DNA of 13,998 bases from JBCBSZ01 sp039197885 (GTDB lineage: Bacteria; Actinomycetota; Acidimicrobiia; Acidimicrobiales; Poriferisodalaceae), in the NCBI GenBank assembly GCA_039197885.1, contig JBCCTY010000089.1:1-13998 (forward strand), given 5' to 3'. Made by a program: the position numbers and the translations under genes. The notes under the pieces are model-generated. The model worked only from the letters and a program-made list of their open reading frames with translations, was not told where the DNA came from and made no database searches. Below are positions 7,727 through 13,998 of the stretch, one piece after another (position 1 is the stretch's first letter; each line of letters starts with the position of its first letter).

Positions 7727-9481
7727 CGGAGCGCGGAGCGCGTCGAGCAGCTCGGGTCGGAACTGCTCGAGGTAGAGCCGGTGGTAGAAGCCGCGAGCGG
7801 CCATGAGCTCGTCGTGGGGGCCGATCTCCTGGATGCGTCCCGCGTCGAGGACGATGATCTGGTCGGCATCTCGGATCGTCGACAGCCGGTGCGCGATGAC
7901 GAAGCTCGTGCGATCGGCGAGCAAGGCGTCGAGCGCCTCCTGGATCCGCCGCTCGGTCCGGGTGTCGACGCTCGACGTCGCCTCGTCGAGCACGAGCACG
8001 TCGGGGTCGGACACGATGGCCCGGGCGATCGTGAGCAGCTGACGCTGGCCCTGCGAGAGGTTCTCACCCCGCTCGAGGACGGTGTCGTAGCCGTCGGGCA
8101 GGCGTTGGATGAACTCGTGGGCGTTGGCCTGCTTGGCCGCGGCGACGCACTCGTCGCGCGTGGCTCCTTCTCGGCCGTACTGGAGGTTGTACATGACGGT
8201 CTCGGTGAACAGGAACGGCACCTGGAGCACGACGCCACATCGGTGCCGGAGGTCGTCGAGCCGGATCTCGGTGATGTCGACCCCGTCGATCGTGATGGTG
8301 CCCGAGTCGATGTCGTAGAAGCGGGTGAGCAGGTTGATGATCGTCGACTTCCCTGCGCCGGTCGGGCCGACGAGCCCGATCGTCTGACCCGCCGGCACGT
8401 GGAAGGTGTTGTCGAAGAGGATCTGCTTGTCCGGGGTGTAGCTGAAGTCGACGTGGGCGAACTCGACCTCGCCCTCGGCCGTCGCCATCGGTCGGGCGTC
8501 GTCGGCGTCGACGATGTCGGGCTCGGCGTCGAGCACCTCGAACACCCGTCGCCCGCCCGCGACGGCGGAACCGACCTGGCTGACCACCTGGGACAGCTGC
8601 ATCATCTGGCCACCGAACTGTTGGCCGTAGCCGACGAATGACACGACCTCGCCGACGGTGATCGACCCGTTGACCGCCCGGACGCCACCGATGAGCGCGA
8701 TCAGCGCGATGTCGAGGTTGTTCACCAGCCGCACCGCCGGCTGCATCAGGTACGACAGGAACTGCGAGCTCCGATCGACCTTGCGGGCCTCCTCCGACAG
8801 CGCCCGCACGTGGGTGGCGCTCCCGGCCTGTCGGGCGAAGGCCTGCACCGTCTTCTGGCCCTGGACGACCTCCTCGACGTAGCCGTTGAGCTCGCCGACG
8901 TTCTGCTGGAAGGAGGAGAAGTCGGCCTGGACCCGCCGTCCGAGGACGCCGATCACGACCACCGCCATCGGCACGATGAGCAACACGACGCCGGTCATCA
9001 ACGGGTCGAGCGCGAACATGATCACGAGCATCGTGGAGAGCGTCATCGTGGCCGCGATCATCCGGGCGATGGCCGCCGAGAAGAACTGGTTGATCGCCTC
9101 GATGTCGGAGGTGATCCGGGCGTCGAGGTCGCCGGCGCTCTGCGAGTCGTAGTACCGCAGCGAGAGCGTCTGCATGCTCTCGAACAGGTCGTTGCGGAGG
9201 TCCTCCATCGCCCGCTGGGCGAGCACCGCGAGCTCGCGGTTCGACACGAAGCTGAAGAGCGCCGACAGCACGGCGAGCCCGACGATGGTCGCGGCGCTGC
9301 GGCCGACGCCGGACGAGTCACCGGCAGCGAGGTCGTCGACGGCAGCGCCGAAGACCACCGGTTGGAACGACATGATGACCGAGCCGGCGATCAGCATGAC
9401 CATGGCGAAGCCGAGCCGCAGCCGTTGCCGGGCGAAGTAGCCGAAGAGACGGACGAGCGTGCCGCGTCGCCGGGTGTTCAT
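7712..9481 (-). CDS. ABC exporter half-transporter, consensus NBD subunit of a heterodimer
   Basis: 589 residues from ATG 9481, preceded by GGAG five bases upstream. The N-terminal half (about 18-310) is a six-helix ABC_membrane domain. The C-terminal half is the nucleotide-binding domain. Walker A is GPTGAGKST with K378, Walker B is VLDEATSSVD with catalytic E500, and the H-loop is AHRLS with H531; all are intact. The signature is LSQGQ (475-479), with Q477 where LSGGQ has a glycine. That is the expected complement to the degenerate Walker B in the partner gene: this subunit supplies the catalytic residues of the good site and the altered signature of the poor site, as in TM287/288-type exporters. 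The substrate, drug or lipid, cannot be inferred. It follows the partner gene through a duplicated junction. Confidence 0.94.
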   Translation of the reverse strand: MNTRRRGTLVRLFGYFARQRLRLGFAMVMLIAGSVIMSFQPVVFGAAVDDLAAGDSSGVGRSAATIVGLAVLSALFSFVSNRELAVLAQRAMEDLRNDLFESMQTLSLRYYDSQSAGDLDARITSDIEAINQFFSAAIARMIAATMTLSTMLVIMFALDPLMTGVVLLIVPMAVVVIGVLGRRVQADFSSFQQNVGELNGYVEEVVQGQKTVQAFARQAGSATHVRALSEEARKVDRSSQFLSYLMQPAVRLVNNLDIALIALIGGVRAVNGSITVGEVVSFVGYGQQFGGQMMQLSQVVSQVGSAVAGGRRVFEVLDAEPDIVDADDARPMATAEGEVEFAHVDFSYTPDKQILFDNTFHVPAGQTIGLVGPTGAGKSTIINLLTRFYDIDSGTITIDGVDITEIRLDDLRHRCGVVLQVPFLFTETVMYNLQYGREGATRDECVAAAKQANAHEFIQRLPDGYDTVLERGENLSQGQRQLLTIARAIVSDPDVLVLDEATSSVDTRTERRIQEALDALLADRTSFVIAHRLSTIRDADQIIVLDAGRIQEIGPHDELMAARGFYHRLYLEQFRPELLDALRAPPAAR

Positions 9482-9558
9482 CGGTGCTCCAGGAGGTCGA
9501 CGACCTCGTCGCGTCGCCGGGTGTTCATCGGTGCTCCAGGAGGTCGACGACCTCGTCG
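9463..9558. repeat. Perfect 47-bp tandem duplication spanning the junction of the two ABC genes
   Basis: The 47-bp unit at 9464-9510 is followed at once by an identical copy at 9511-9557; identity continues one base on either side (9463 matches 9510; 9558 matches 9511), then stops. Each unit contains, on the minus strand, the last ten codons of the upstream ABC gene, its Shine-Dalgarno-like GGAG, the ATGA stop/start overlap and the first six codons of the downstream gene. Perfect identity suggests a recent event, or an assembly slip. Confidence 0.97.
9478..9528 (-). CDS. 16-codon micro-ORF created by the tandem duplication
   Basis: ATG at 9528 overlaps the upstream ABC stop (TGA 9527-9525) as ATGA. 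The reading frame codes for MNTRRRDEVVDLLEHR: the first six residues of the downstream ABC subunit fused to the last ten of the upstream one. Its TGA (9480-9478) overlaps the next ATG (9481), again as ATGA. GGAG lies five bases before each ATG. If ribosomes re-initiate at these overlaps, the micro-ORF would be translated as a relay between the two ABC genes. The peptide itself probably has no function. Translation is inference; the frame is certain if the assembly is right. Confidence 0.4.
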   Translation of the reverse strand: MNTRRRDEVVDLLEHR

Positions 9559-11330
9559 ATCGAACCGAGCTGGGACTCGACGATCTCGGCGTAGGCGGCC
9601 GACGAGGCCATGAGCTCGGCGTGCGTGCCGATCGCGTCGACCCTCCCGTCGTCGAGCAGGACGATCTTGTCGGCGCCGATCGCCGTCGAGATCCGCTGGG
9701 CGACGATCACGACCGTGCGACCGGCGAGCTCGTCACGCAGCCGCCGTTGGATCCGCGCCTCGGTCGCGACATCGACCGCTGACGTCGTGTCGTCGAGCAG
9801 GAGGATCCGTGGGTCGACGTTGATCGCCCGAGCGAGGCTGAGTCGCTGTCGTTGACCGCCGGACAGGTTGTTGCCCTGCTCGGCGAGCATCGAGTCGTAC
9901 CCGGCCACCTGCGAGCTGATGAACTCGTGGGCGTCGGCGATCTCGGCCGCCCGCTGGACCTCCTCGAACGAGCTGTCCACGTTGCCGTAGCGCAGGTTCT
10001 CGATGATCGAGCCGGCGAAGAGCTGCGCCTGCTGCGGGGCGATCCCGATCTGTTGTCGGAGCGCGTCGAGATCGAGTTCGCGGACGTCGTGCCCGTCGAT
10101 CAGCACCGCGCCCTCGGTCACGTCGTAGAAGCGCGGGATCAGGTTGATGAGCGAGGTCTTGCCCGAGCCGGTCTGACCGAGGATCGCGACGGTCTCGCCC
10201 GGTTCGATCGTGAAGCTGAGGTTCGCGAGCACGGGCAGCGAGCCGGGTCGGCCGTCGTCGTCGAGGTAGGACATCGAGACGTCGCGGAACTCGATCCGTC
10301 CGGAGATCGGACCGGGATCGGTCGCTTTGTCGGGTTGCGTCACGTCGGGCTCGGTCTCGAAGACCTCGATCGCCCGCTCGAGCGACGCCTGGAACTTGCT
10401 CAGCTCGGGCAACACGAAGGCGACGATCATGATCGGGATCATCGCCGTGAGCAAGTAGTTGAAGAAGGTGGTGAGCTCGCCTGGCGTGACCGCATCGGGA
10501 TCGGCGGCGACGACGCCGTCGGCGATGTCGGGGCCCACGACGACCACCGCCAGTCCGACGGCCCCGTAGAGCAACCCGAAGAGCACCGGCTGGAAGGACG
10601 CCACCCGGAACGCCGGGCGCAGCTGCGCGTCGTAGAGGTCGTGGTTGCGCTCGCGGAAGCGCTCGGTCTCGAGCTCGTCGCGGTTGAAGGCCTTGACCAC
10701 CCGGATGCCGGCGATGTTCTCGCGGAACACGACGTTCAACCGGTCCAGTCGTCGCTGCGCCGCGGCGTAGAGCGGCCCGAGCGCGGGAGCGACGGCGAGC
10801 ACGAACGCCGCCGTGACCAGGACGACGGCGCCCATCACCCACAGGAGCTCGGGGGTCTGCCACCAGACCAGCGCGACGGCGCCGAGCAGCAGCCAGGGCG
10901 CCTGGAAGAGCATGAACATCGTCATCATGAACGAGGTCCGCATGATGTTGACGTCGCTGGTCATGCGGACGAGGAGCCCGCCGGACGACAACCGATCGAT
11001 GTTGCCGTAGCTGAGGGTGGTGATCTTGTCGTAGAGGTGCGTGCGGATCGCGTGGGCGAAGTTCGTCGCCGTCGCGGCCGAGAGGTAGGCGACGCCGCCG
11101 GCGACGGCCAGGTTGGCGACCGACCAGCAGATCATGGCGAACGCCGTCCGCGAGATCGAGCCCAGATCCTCGGCGAGGATGCCCTCGTCGATGATGTCCT
11201 GGATCAGGAGGGGAACGACGAGCTGAGCGATCACCATCATGACCACGCCGACCTGCGCGACCACGAAGTTCCGCTGTTGGGATCGAGGCATGATCCCGAC
11301 GACGCGCAAGAACGCGGCGATGCCGCTCAC
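9525..11330 (-). CDS. ABC exporter half-transporter, degenerate NBD subunit of a heterodimer
   Basis: 601 residues from GTG 11330, chosen because GGAGG lies about ten bases upstream and the protein then starts VSGIAAFLRVVG. An in-frame start at 11486 would add 52 non-homologous residues and overlap the divergent LLM gene. A six-helix membrane domain (about 20-310) is followed by the nucleotide-binding domain: Walker A GQTGSGKTS (K391), signature LSGGQ (489-493), Walker B LLLDDTTSAVD with D513, but D514 in place of the catalytic glutamate and Q545 in place of the H-loop histidine (AQRIS). These are the two substitutions that mark the non-hydrolysing site of heterodimeric exporters such as TM287. 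It is the first gene of a two-gene operon with the consensus subunit. Cargo unknown. Confidence 0.94.
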   Translation of the reverse strand: MSGIAAFLRVVGIMPRSQQRNFVVAQVGVVMMVIAQLVVPLLIQDIIDEGILAEDLGSISRTAFAMICWSVANLAVAGGVAYLSAATATNFAHAIRTHLYDKITTLSYGNIDRLSSGGLLVRMTSDVNIMRTSFMMTMFMLFQAPWLLLGAVALVWWQTPELLWVMGAVVLVTAAFVLAVAPALGPLYAAAQRRLDRLNVVFRENIAGIRVVKAFNRDELETERFRERNHDLYDAQLRPAFRVASFQPVLFGLLYGAVGLAVVVVGPDIADGVVAADPDAVTPGELTTFFNYLLTAMIPIMIVAFVLPELSKFQASLERAIEVFETEPDVTQPDKATDPGPISGRIEFRDVSMSYLDDDGRPGSLPVLANLSFTIEPGETVAILGQTGSGKTSLINLIPRFYDVTEGAVLIDGHDVRELDLDALRQQIGIAPQQAQLFAGSIIENLRYGNVDSSFEEVQRAAEIADAHEFISSQVAGYDSMLAEQGNNLSGGQRQRLSLARAINVDPRILLLDDTTSAVDVATEARIQRRLRDELAGRTVVIVAQRISTAIGADKIVLLDDGRVDAIGTHAELMASSAAYAEIVESQLGSIDEVVDLLEHR

Positions 11331-11472
11331 GAGGCCTTCCTCCGCTGATGTTGAAGCGTCAAGCACTCCATCGGGCAGACCGTAGTCGCACTCCGCTCCG
11401 CGCACCACGGTCGATCGGATCGGGGCGCTGCGAGCCCGTCCCAGGGTCGTCGGACCTCGTAGGTTGCGAACC
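11331..11472. promoter_or_regulatory. Divergent intergenic region between ABC operon and LLM gene, with two candidate -10 boxes
   Basis: On the minus strand TACGGT (11384 down to 11379) fits a -10 box and would give the ABC operon a leader of about 40 bases including the GGAGG ribosome site. On the plus strand TAGGTT (11460-11465) lies seven bases before the LLM start at 11473, the leaderless pattern seen elsewhere here. No clear -35 boxes or operator were found. Confidence 0.4.
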
Positions 11473-12240
11473 GTGGAGATCGACATCCTGTTCGACCCCT
11501 TCGGCGGCCGCTGGGACGACCTGGGCGAGGCGGCAGCGTTGGCCGAGCGCGAGGGCTTCGGGGCCGTGTGGCTCTACGACCACCTCGCCGGGTCGGTGCA
11601 CCGCTCGTCCCACGTGCTCGAGTGCTGGACCACGCTCACGGCGATCGCCGCGACCGTCCCCCGCCTCGGCGTCGGCTCGCTGGTGCTCAACGCCGCCAAC
11701 CGCGACCCGGCCACCCTCGCCGTCGCCGCGGCGACGTTCCAGGAGGTGAGCGGAGGTCGCCTCCTGCTGGGCATCGGTGCCGGCGGTGGGACGGGCACGC
11801 CCTACGCCGCCGAACAGGTCGCGCTCGGCCGCCCGGTGCCAGGGGATGCGACGCGCCGACGCCTCGTCGAGGACGCGGTCGCGACGTTCCGACGGGTGTG
11901 GTCCGGCACGGTCGAGGGCACGGCCGGGTACCTGGTCCCCGTGCCCACCCCACCGGTCATCGTCGGCGGGTTCGGACCGCGGATGGCCGAGCTCGCCGGA
12001 CGGATCGGCGACGGCCTCAACGCGCCCGGCGGCCCTCGGCTCGGGCAGCTCGTCGACGTCGCCCGCGAAGCGCACACCGCGGCCGGCCACGACCCCGAGC
12101 GGTTCGTCGTCACCACCTCGGCGAGCCCCGGGTCGGTGGGATCACGACGTCACGAGGAGATCGGTGTCGACCGCGTCATCCTGATGGCCGGCCCGCCCTA
12201 CGTCGCGTCCGTCCGTCGCCTCGCCGCTGCGATCAGCTGA
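11473..12240 (+). CDS. LLM-class flavin-dependent oxidoreductase (luciferase-like), short form
   Basis: 255 residues from GTG 11473, placed by the TAGGTT box seven bases upstream; TTG 11464 is an in-frame alternative. The start VEIDILFDPFGGRWDDLGEAA, then EREGFGAVWLYDHLAG, the conserved SGGR at 93-96 followed by LLLGIGAGGGTGTPY, and a late IVGGFGPRMAELAGRIGDG block are typical of the TIM-barrel luciferase-like monooxygenase family, many actinobacterial members of which use reduced FMN or F420. The usual family length is around 300 or more residues, so this is a short variant with a reduced C-terminus, though the reading frame is intact. Cofactor and substrate cannot be told from the sequence. 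It overlaps the 3' end of the convergent selenoprotein gene by 8 bp. Confidence 0.88.
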   Translation: MEIDILFDPFGGRWDDLGEAAALAEREGFGAVWLYDHLAGSVHRSSHVLECWTTLTAIAATVPRLGVGSLVLNAANRDPATLAVAAATFQEVSGGRLLLGIGAGGGTGTPYAAEQVALGRPVPGDATRRRLVEDAVATFRRVWSGTVEGTAGYLVPVPTPPVIVGGFGPRMAELAGRIGDGLNAPGGPRLGQLVDVAREAHTAAGHDPERFVVTTSASPGSVGSRRHEEIGVDRVILMAGPPYVASVRRLAAAIS

Positions 12241-13231
12241 CCGGTCCTGGTCCGGGCCGCCAGTCGGCCGGCAGCTCCTCGATCACCGGCCGGTCCGAGG
12301 CGAGCAGCGACAGGGCCGACCGCACCACCGACCGTTGCCGCTCGATGTCACCGGGCGCGCCGAGCGGTCGGCCCATGGGGTGCCTCGTGATGACGGCACG
12401 TGCGACGCCCATCAGCTCGGGGATGTGGCCGAACGACCGGACGTAGACGCCGACGGTGGGGATGCCGATGGACTCGATGGCCCGTTGGACGTGTCCCACG
12501 GACACGTGGCACACCGGTCACACGGGGACCAGGAGGACGGCGTCGACCGCGTCGTCACGCAACCGCTCGGCCCACGCCGGAGCGACGTCACGGCGCAACC
12601 GCACCTGTGAGGTGGCACCGACGAAGGAGTAGGCCGTCTCGGCGACCTGGCCGATCTCACCCTCCTCGGCCAGCGAGCGGAGATGGCCGAGCGGGAGCGC
12701 CACCTGGTGATCGCGGGTCGCCGCGGCGACCGGGTACCCGCCGTGGCGGACCCGGAGCCGCTCGGCGGGGGTGTCCACCGGGATCGCCGAGAGCGACGGC
12801 GCCTCCCGGAGGAACTCGCCGATGCGCTCCTCGGCCTCGGCCTGGGTCATGTCGACCACGCCGAGGGGTTCCGGGTCGTCGCCGTCGACGAAGTGGCCGC
12901 TCGAGGTGACGAGACCGATGCGAGCCTCCGACAAGGGTCGGTCGAGCGAGGCGAGCGGCGTGTCGTCGTGGCGGTGGGGGAAGTCGGCCGGGTCGCCGAG
13001 GTGGCCTCGGTAGGCCTGCACCTGCCAGCGCTGGAGCGCATCGACGACGCCGCCGGGGTCGCCGTGGTCGATCGTCGCCGATGCCGCGGCGAGCAGCTCC
13101 TCGAGGAAGTCGCCGAACTCGCCGTCGGAGAGGTCCTTCAGGAACTTCACGTCGAGGTTGCTGCGACTGCCGTAGAAGAACGACCTCCGCAGCTCCTCGA
13201 TCGTCTCGGCGGCGTCATCGGGTCCGGTCAC
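12233..13231 (-). CDS. Selenoprotein, GrdB-like (glycine/sarcosine/betaine reductase selenoprotein B family), TGA read as selenocysteine
   Basis: 332 residues from GTG 13231 if the TGA at 12520-12518 is read as Sec. Residues 1-237 (VTGPDDAAETIEELRRSFFY... to ...DDAVDAVLLVPV) and 239-332 (PVCHVSVGHVQRAIESIGIP...) lie in one frame, and the TGA forms U238-P-V-C241, the UxxC redox motif of this family. A SECIS-like hairpin follows at once. The family includes subunit B of anaerobic amino-acid reductases (about 430 residues), but stand-alone shorter relatives occur in aerobic bacteria and their reaction is not known to me. No grdA, grdC or sel genes are in the window. GAGGAT seven bases before the GTG could be a leaderless -10. 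Automated callers would split it into two pieces (13231-12518 and 12514-12233). It should not be marked a pseudogene. Confidence 0.88.
12489..12507 (-). promoter_or_regulatory. SECIS-like hairpin for selenocysteine insertion
   Basis: On the minus strand ACGTGTCC, loop GTG, GGACACGT form a perfect 8-bp stem with a 3-base loop. The stem begins 10 bases after the TGA at 12518, and the apical loop begins 18 bases after it. Bacterial SECIS elements have the apical loop about 16-37 bases past the UGA, with a G among the first two loop bases; both conditions are met. The element lies inside the coding sequence, as is usual for bacteria. Confidence 0.8.
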
Positions 13232-13269
13232 GCCGTCGATCCTCGCACGTCCCTCGACCGGGACGGCAC

Positions 13270-13275
13270 TAGCGT
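13270..13275 (+). promoter_or_regulatory. Putative -10 box TAGCGT of a leaderless promoter
   Basis: TAGCGT lies seven bases before GTG 13283, matching the TANNNT-N7-GTG arrangement of three other genes in the window. It sits in the 51-bp divergent gap between the selenoprotein gene and the DUF5655-like gene. Confidence 0.5.
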
Positions 13276-13282
13276 CTGGGCC

Positions 13283-13756
13283 GTGGCCACGTGGACCTGC
13301 GACGACTGCGGTCGGACGTTCGGTGCCAAGGGTCGCGGCCACATGTGCTCGCCCGGGGTCTCGCTCGACGACTTCCTGGCCTCTGGGGGTCCGTGGCTCG
13401 AACCGGTCTTCCACGCCGTCCACGCCCATCTCGAGACCCTCGACGGCGAGCTCGTCGTCGACCCGCTCGACGGGCTCGTGCAGTTCAAGAACGGCCCGGT
13501 CTTCGCCTCGATCCGCAGCATGAAGAAGTGGGCGGCGCTCGGCTTCTCGCTCGGACACGACGCCGGGTCGTCGCGCGTCTCCCGCAAGGTGATCGAGCAC
13601 CACGGTCGCTACCACCACGTCATGAACGTGACGTCGGCCGACGAGATCGACGACGAGGTGCGCGAGTGGCTCACCGAGGCGTTCCACCTCCGTGACGTCG
13701 GTCGGCGGTCGGCCGACCCGATGATCCCCGACGACGTCGAGATCGACATCGTCTGA
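13283..13756 (+). CDS. DUF5655-like protein with N-terminal zinc finger
   Basis: 157 residues from GTG 13283, fixed by the -10 box seven bases upstream; the open frame runs further 5' but there it crosses the selenoprotein gene on the other strand. The N-terminus has C6-x2-C9, then H20-x-C22, a compact zinc-binding knuckle (WTCDDCGRTFGAKGRGHMC). The rest (about 33-140: LEPVFHAVHAHLETL..., then VFASIRSMKKWAALGFSLG..., then ADEIDDEVREWLTEAF) resembles DUF5655, a small domain of unknown role. The family name comes from pattern recognition without a search. The acyl-CoA dehydrogenase gene begins 18 bases after the stop, so the two are probably co-transcribed. Function unknown; the zinc finger hints at nucleic-acid or protein contact. 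Confidence 0.75.
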   Translation: MATWTCDDCGRTFGAKGRGHMCSPGVSLDDFLASGGPWLEPVFHAVHAHLETLDGELVVDPLDGLVQFKNGPVFASIRSMKKWAALGFSLGHDAGSSRVSRKVIEHHGRYHHVMNVTSADEIDDEVREWLTEAFHLRDVGRRSADPMIPDDVEIDIV

Positions 13757-13774
13757 GGAGGGGAGGGGAGCGAC

Positions 13775-13998
13775 GTGGAGGTGACCGAGGCCGAGCTGCG
13801 CGAGGAGGTCCGCGCGTGGTTCGATGCCGCCTGGGACCCCGACCTCTCGTTGCTCGTCTGGCGTCGGCGTCTCGTCGAGGCCGGGTGGGCGGTGCCCTCG
13901 TGGGAGCCACGCTGGTCCGGCCGGGGCCTCCCGGCGTGGAGCGATCGCGTCGCGCACCGGACCATCCGCGAGGCCGGCGGGGTCGCCGTCCCCCTCGG
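13775..13998 (+). CDS. Acyl-CoA dehydrogenase, N-terminal fragment (runs off the right edge)
   Basis: 74 complete codons from GTG 13775 to the window end. VEVTEAELREEVRAWFDAAWDP, then WRRRLVEAGWAVPSWEPRWSGRGLP, is the characteristic start of the flavin-dependent acyl-CoA dehydrogenase family, which introduces a double bond at C2-C3 of an acyl-CoA; the catalytic base and FAD-binding parts lie beyond the edge. A very purine-rich ribosome site (GGAGGGGAGGGGAG, 13757-13770) precedes it; GTG 13781 is an alternative start with more usual spacing. It sits 18 bases after the DUF5655-like gene. The substrate cannot be told; members like this often act on branched, aromatic or steroid acyl-CoAs. Confidence 0.85.
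   Translation, partial: MEVTEAELREEVRAWFDAAWDPDLSLLVWRRRLVEAGWAVPSWEPRWSGRGLPAWSDRVAHRTIREAGGVAVPL

Noticed and set aside
11331..11486. 52-residue N-terminal extension of the upstream ABC subunit
   Set aside because: It would overlap the divergent LLM gene and its promoter, and GTG 11330 has a strong GGAGG site.
12233..13231. Nonsense mutation or two separate genes at the TGA 12520-12518
   Set aside because: The frame continues without shift, both parts belong to one family, the TGA forms the UxxC motif of that family, and a SECIS-like hairpin follows. Recoding explains all four facts.
13232..13957. Minus-strand extension of the selenoprotein frame up to 13957
   Set aside because: It lies opposite the DUF5655-like gene, reads as low-complexity charged sequence, and the GTG at 13231 gives a family-like N-terminus.
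1..13998. Mobile elements, CRISPR, tRNA or rRNA genes
   Set aside because: No transposase, integrase, regularly spaced repeats or cloverleaf-like segments were noticed; the only direct repeat of note is the 47-bp duplication at 9463-9558.

Overview
The window is a gene-dense, very GC-rich stretch with mostly GTG/ATG starts, NarL-type two-component genes, an LLM-class oxidoreductase and an acyl-CoA dehydrogenase. This fits a high-GC actinobacterium. I lean to the Acidimicrobiia from protein flavour alone (inference; no marker gene is present). I see no tRNA, rRNA, CRISPR array, insertion sequence or phage gene.

Layout, left to right. (1) 1-968, minus: N-terminal part of a membrane-anchored molybdopterin oxidoreductase that runs off the left edge. 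(2) 1070-3494, plus: a two-gene unit, a polytopic GT-C-like membrane protein followed by an NAD-dependent sugar-nucleotide epimerase with a built-in zinc-ribbon insert, probably for surface glycan. (3) 3526-5330, minus: a NarL-type response regulator and its histidine kinase, joined by a 4-base ATGA overlap and divergent from (4) 5465-7693, plus: an MMPL/RND-type transporter the pair may control. (5) 7712-11330, minus: two ABC exporter half-transporters forming a heterodimer with one degenerate ATP site. Their junction carries a perfect 47-bp tandem duplication that creates a 16-codon micro-ORF linked to both genes by ATGA overlaps. (6) 11473-12240, plus: a short LLM-class oxidoreductase. (7) 12233-13231, minus: a GrdB-family selenoprotein read through an in-frame TGA (selenocysteine 238, UPVC motif), with a strong SECIS-like hairpin just after the TGA. 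(8) 13283-13998, plus: a zinc-finger DUF5655-like protein followed by the start of an acyl-CoA dehydrogenase.

Two observations cut across the genes. The selenoprotein gene will look like two broken ORFs to a standard gene caller, although the UxxC motif, the hairpin and the continuous homology argue for recoding. Four genes share an exact TANNNT-N7-GTG arrangement, which suggests leaderless transcription and decides their start codons.
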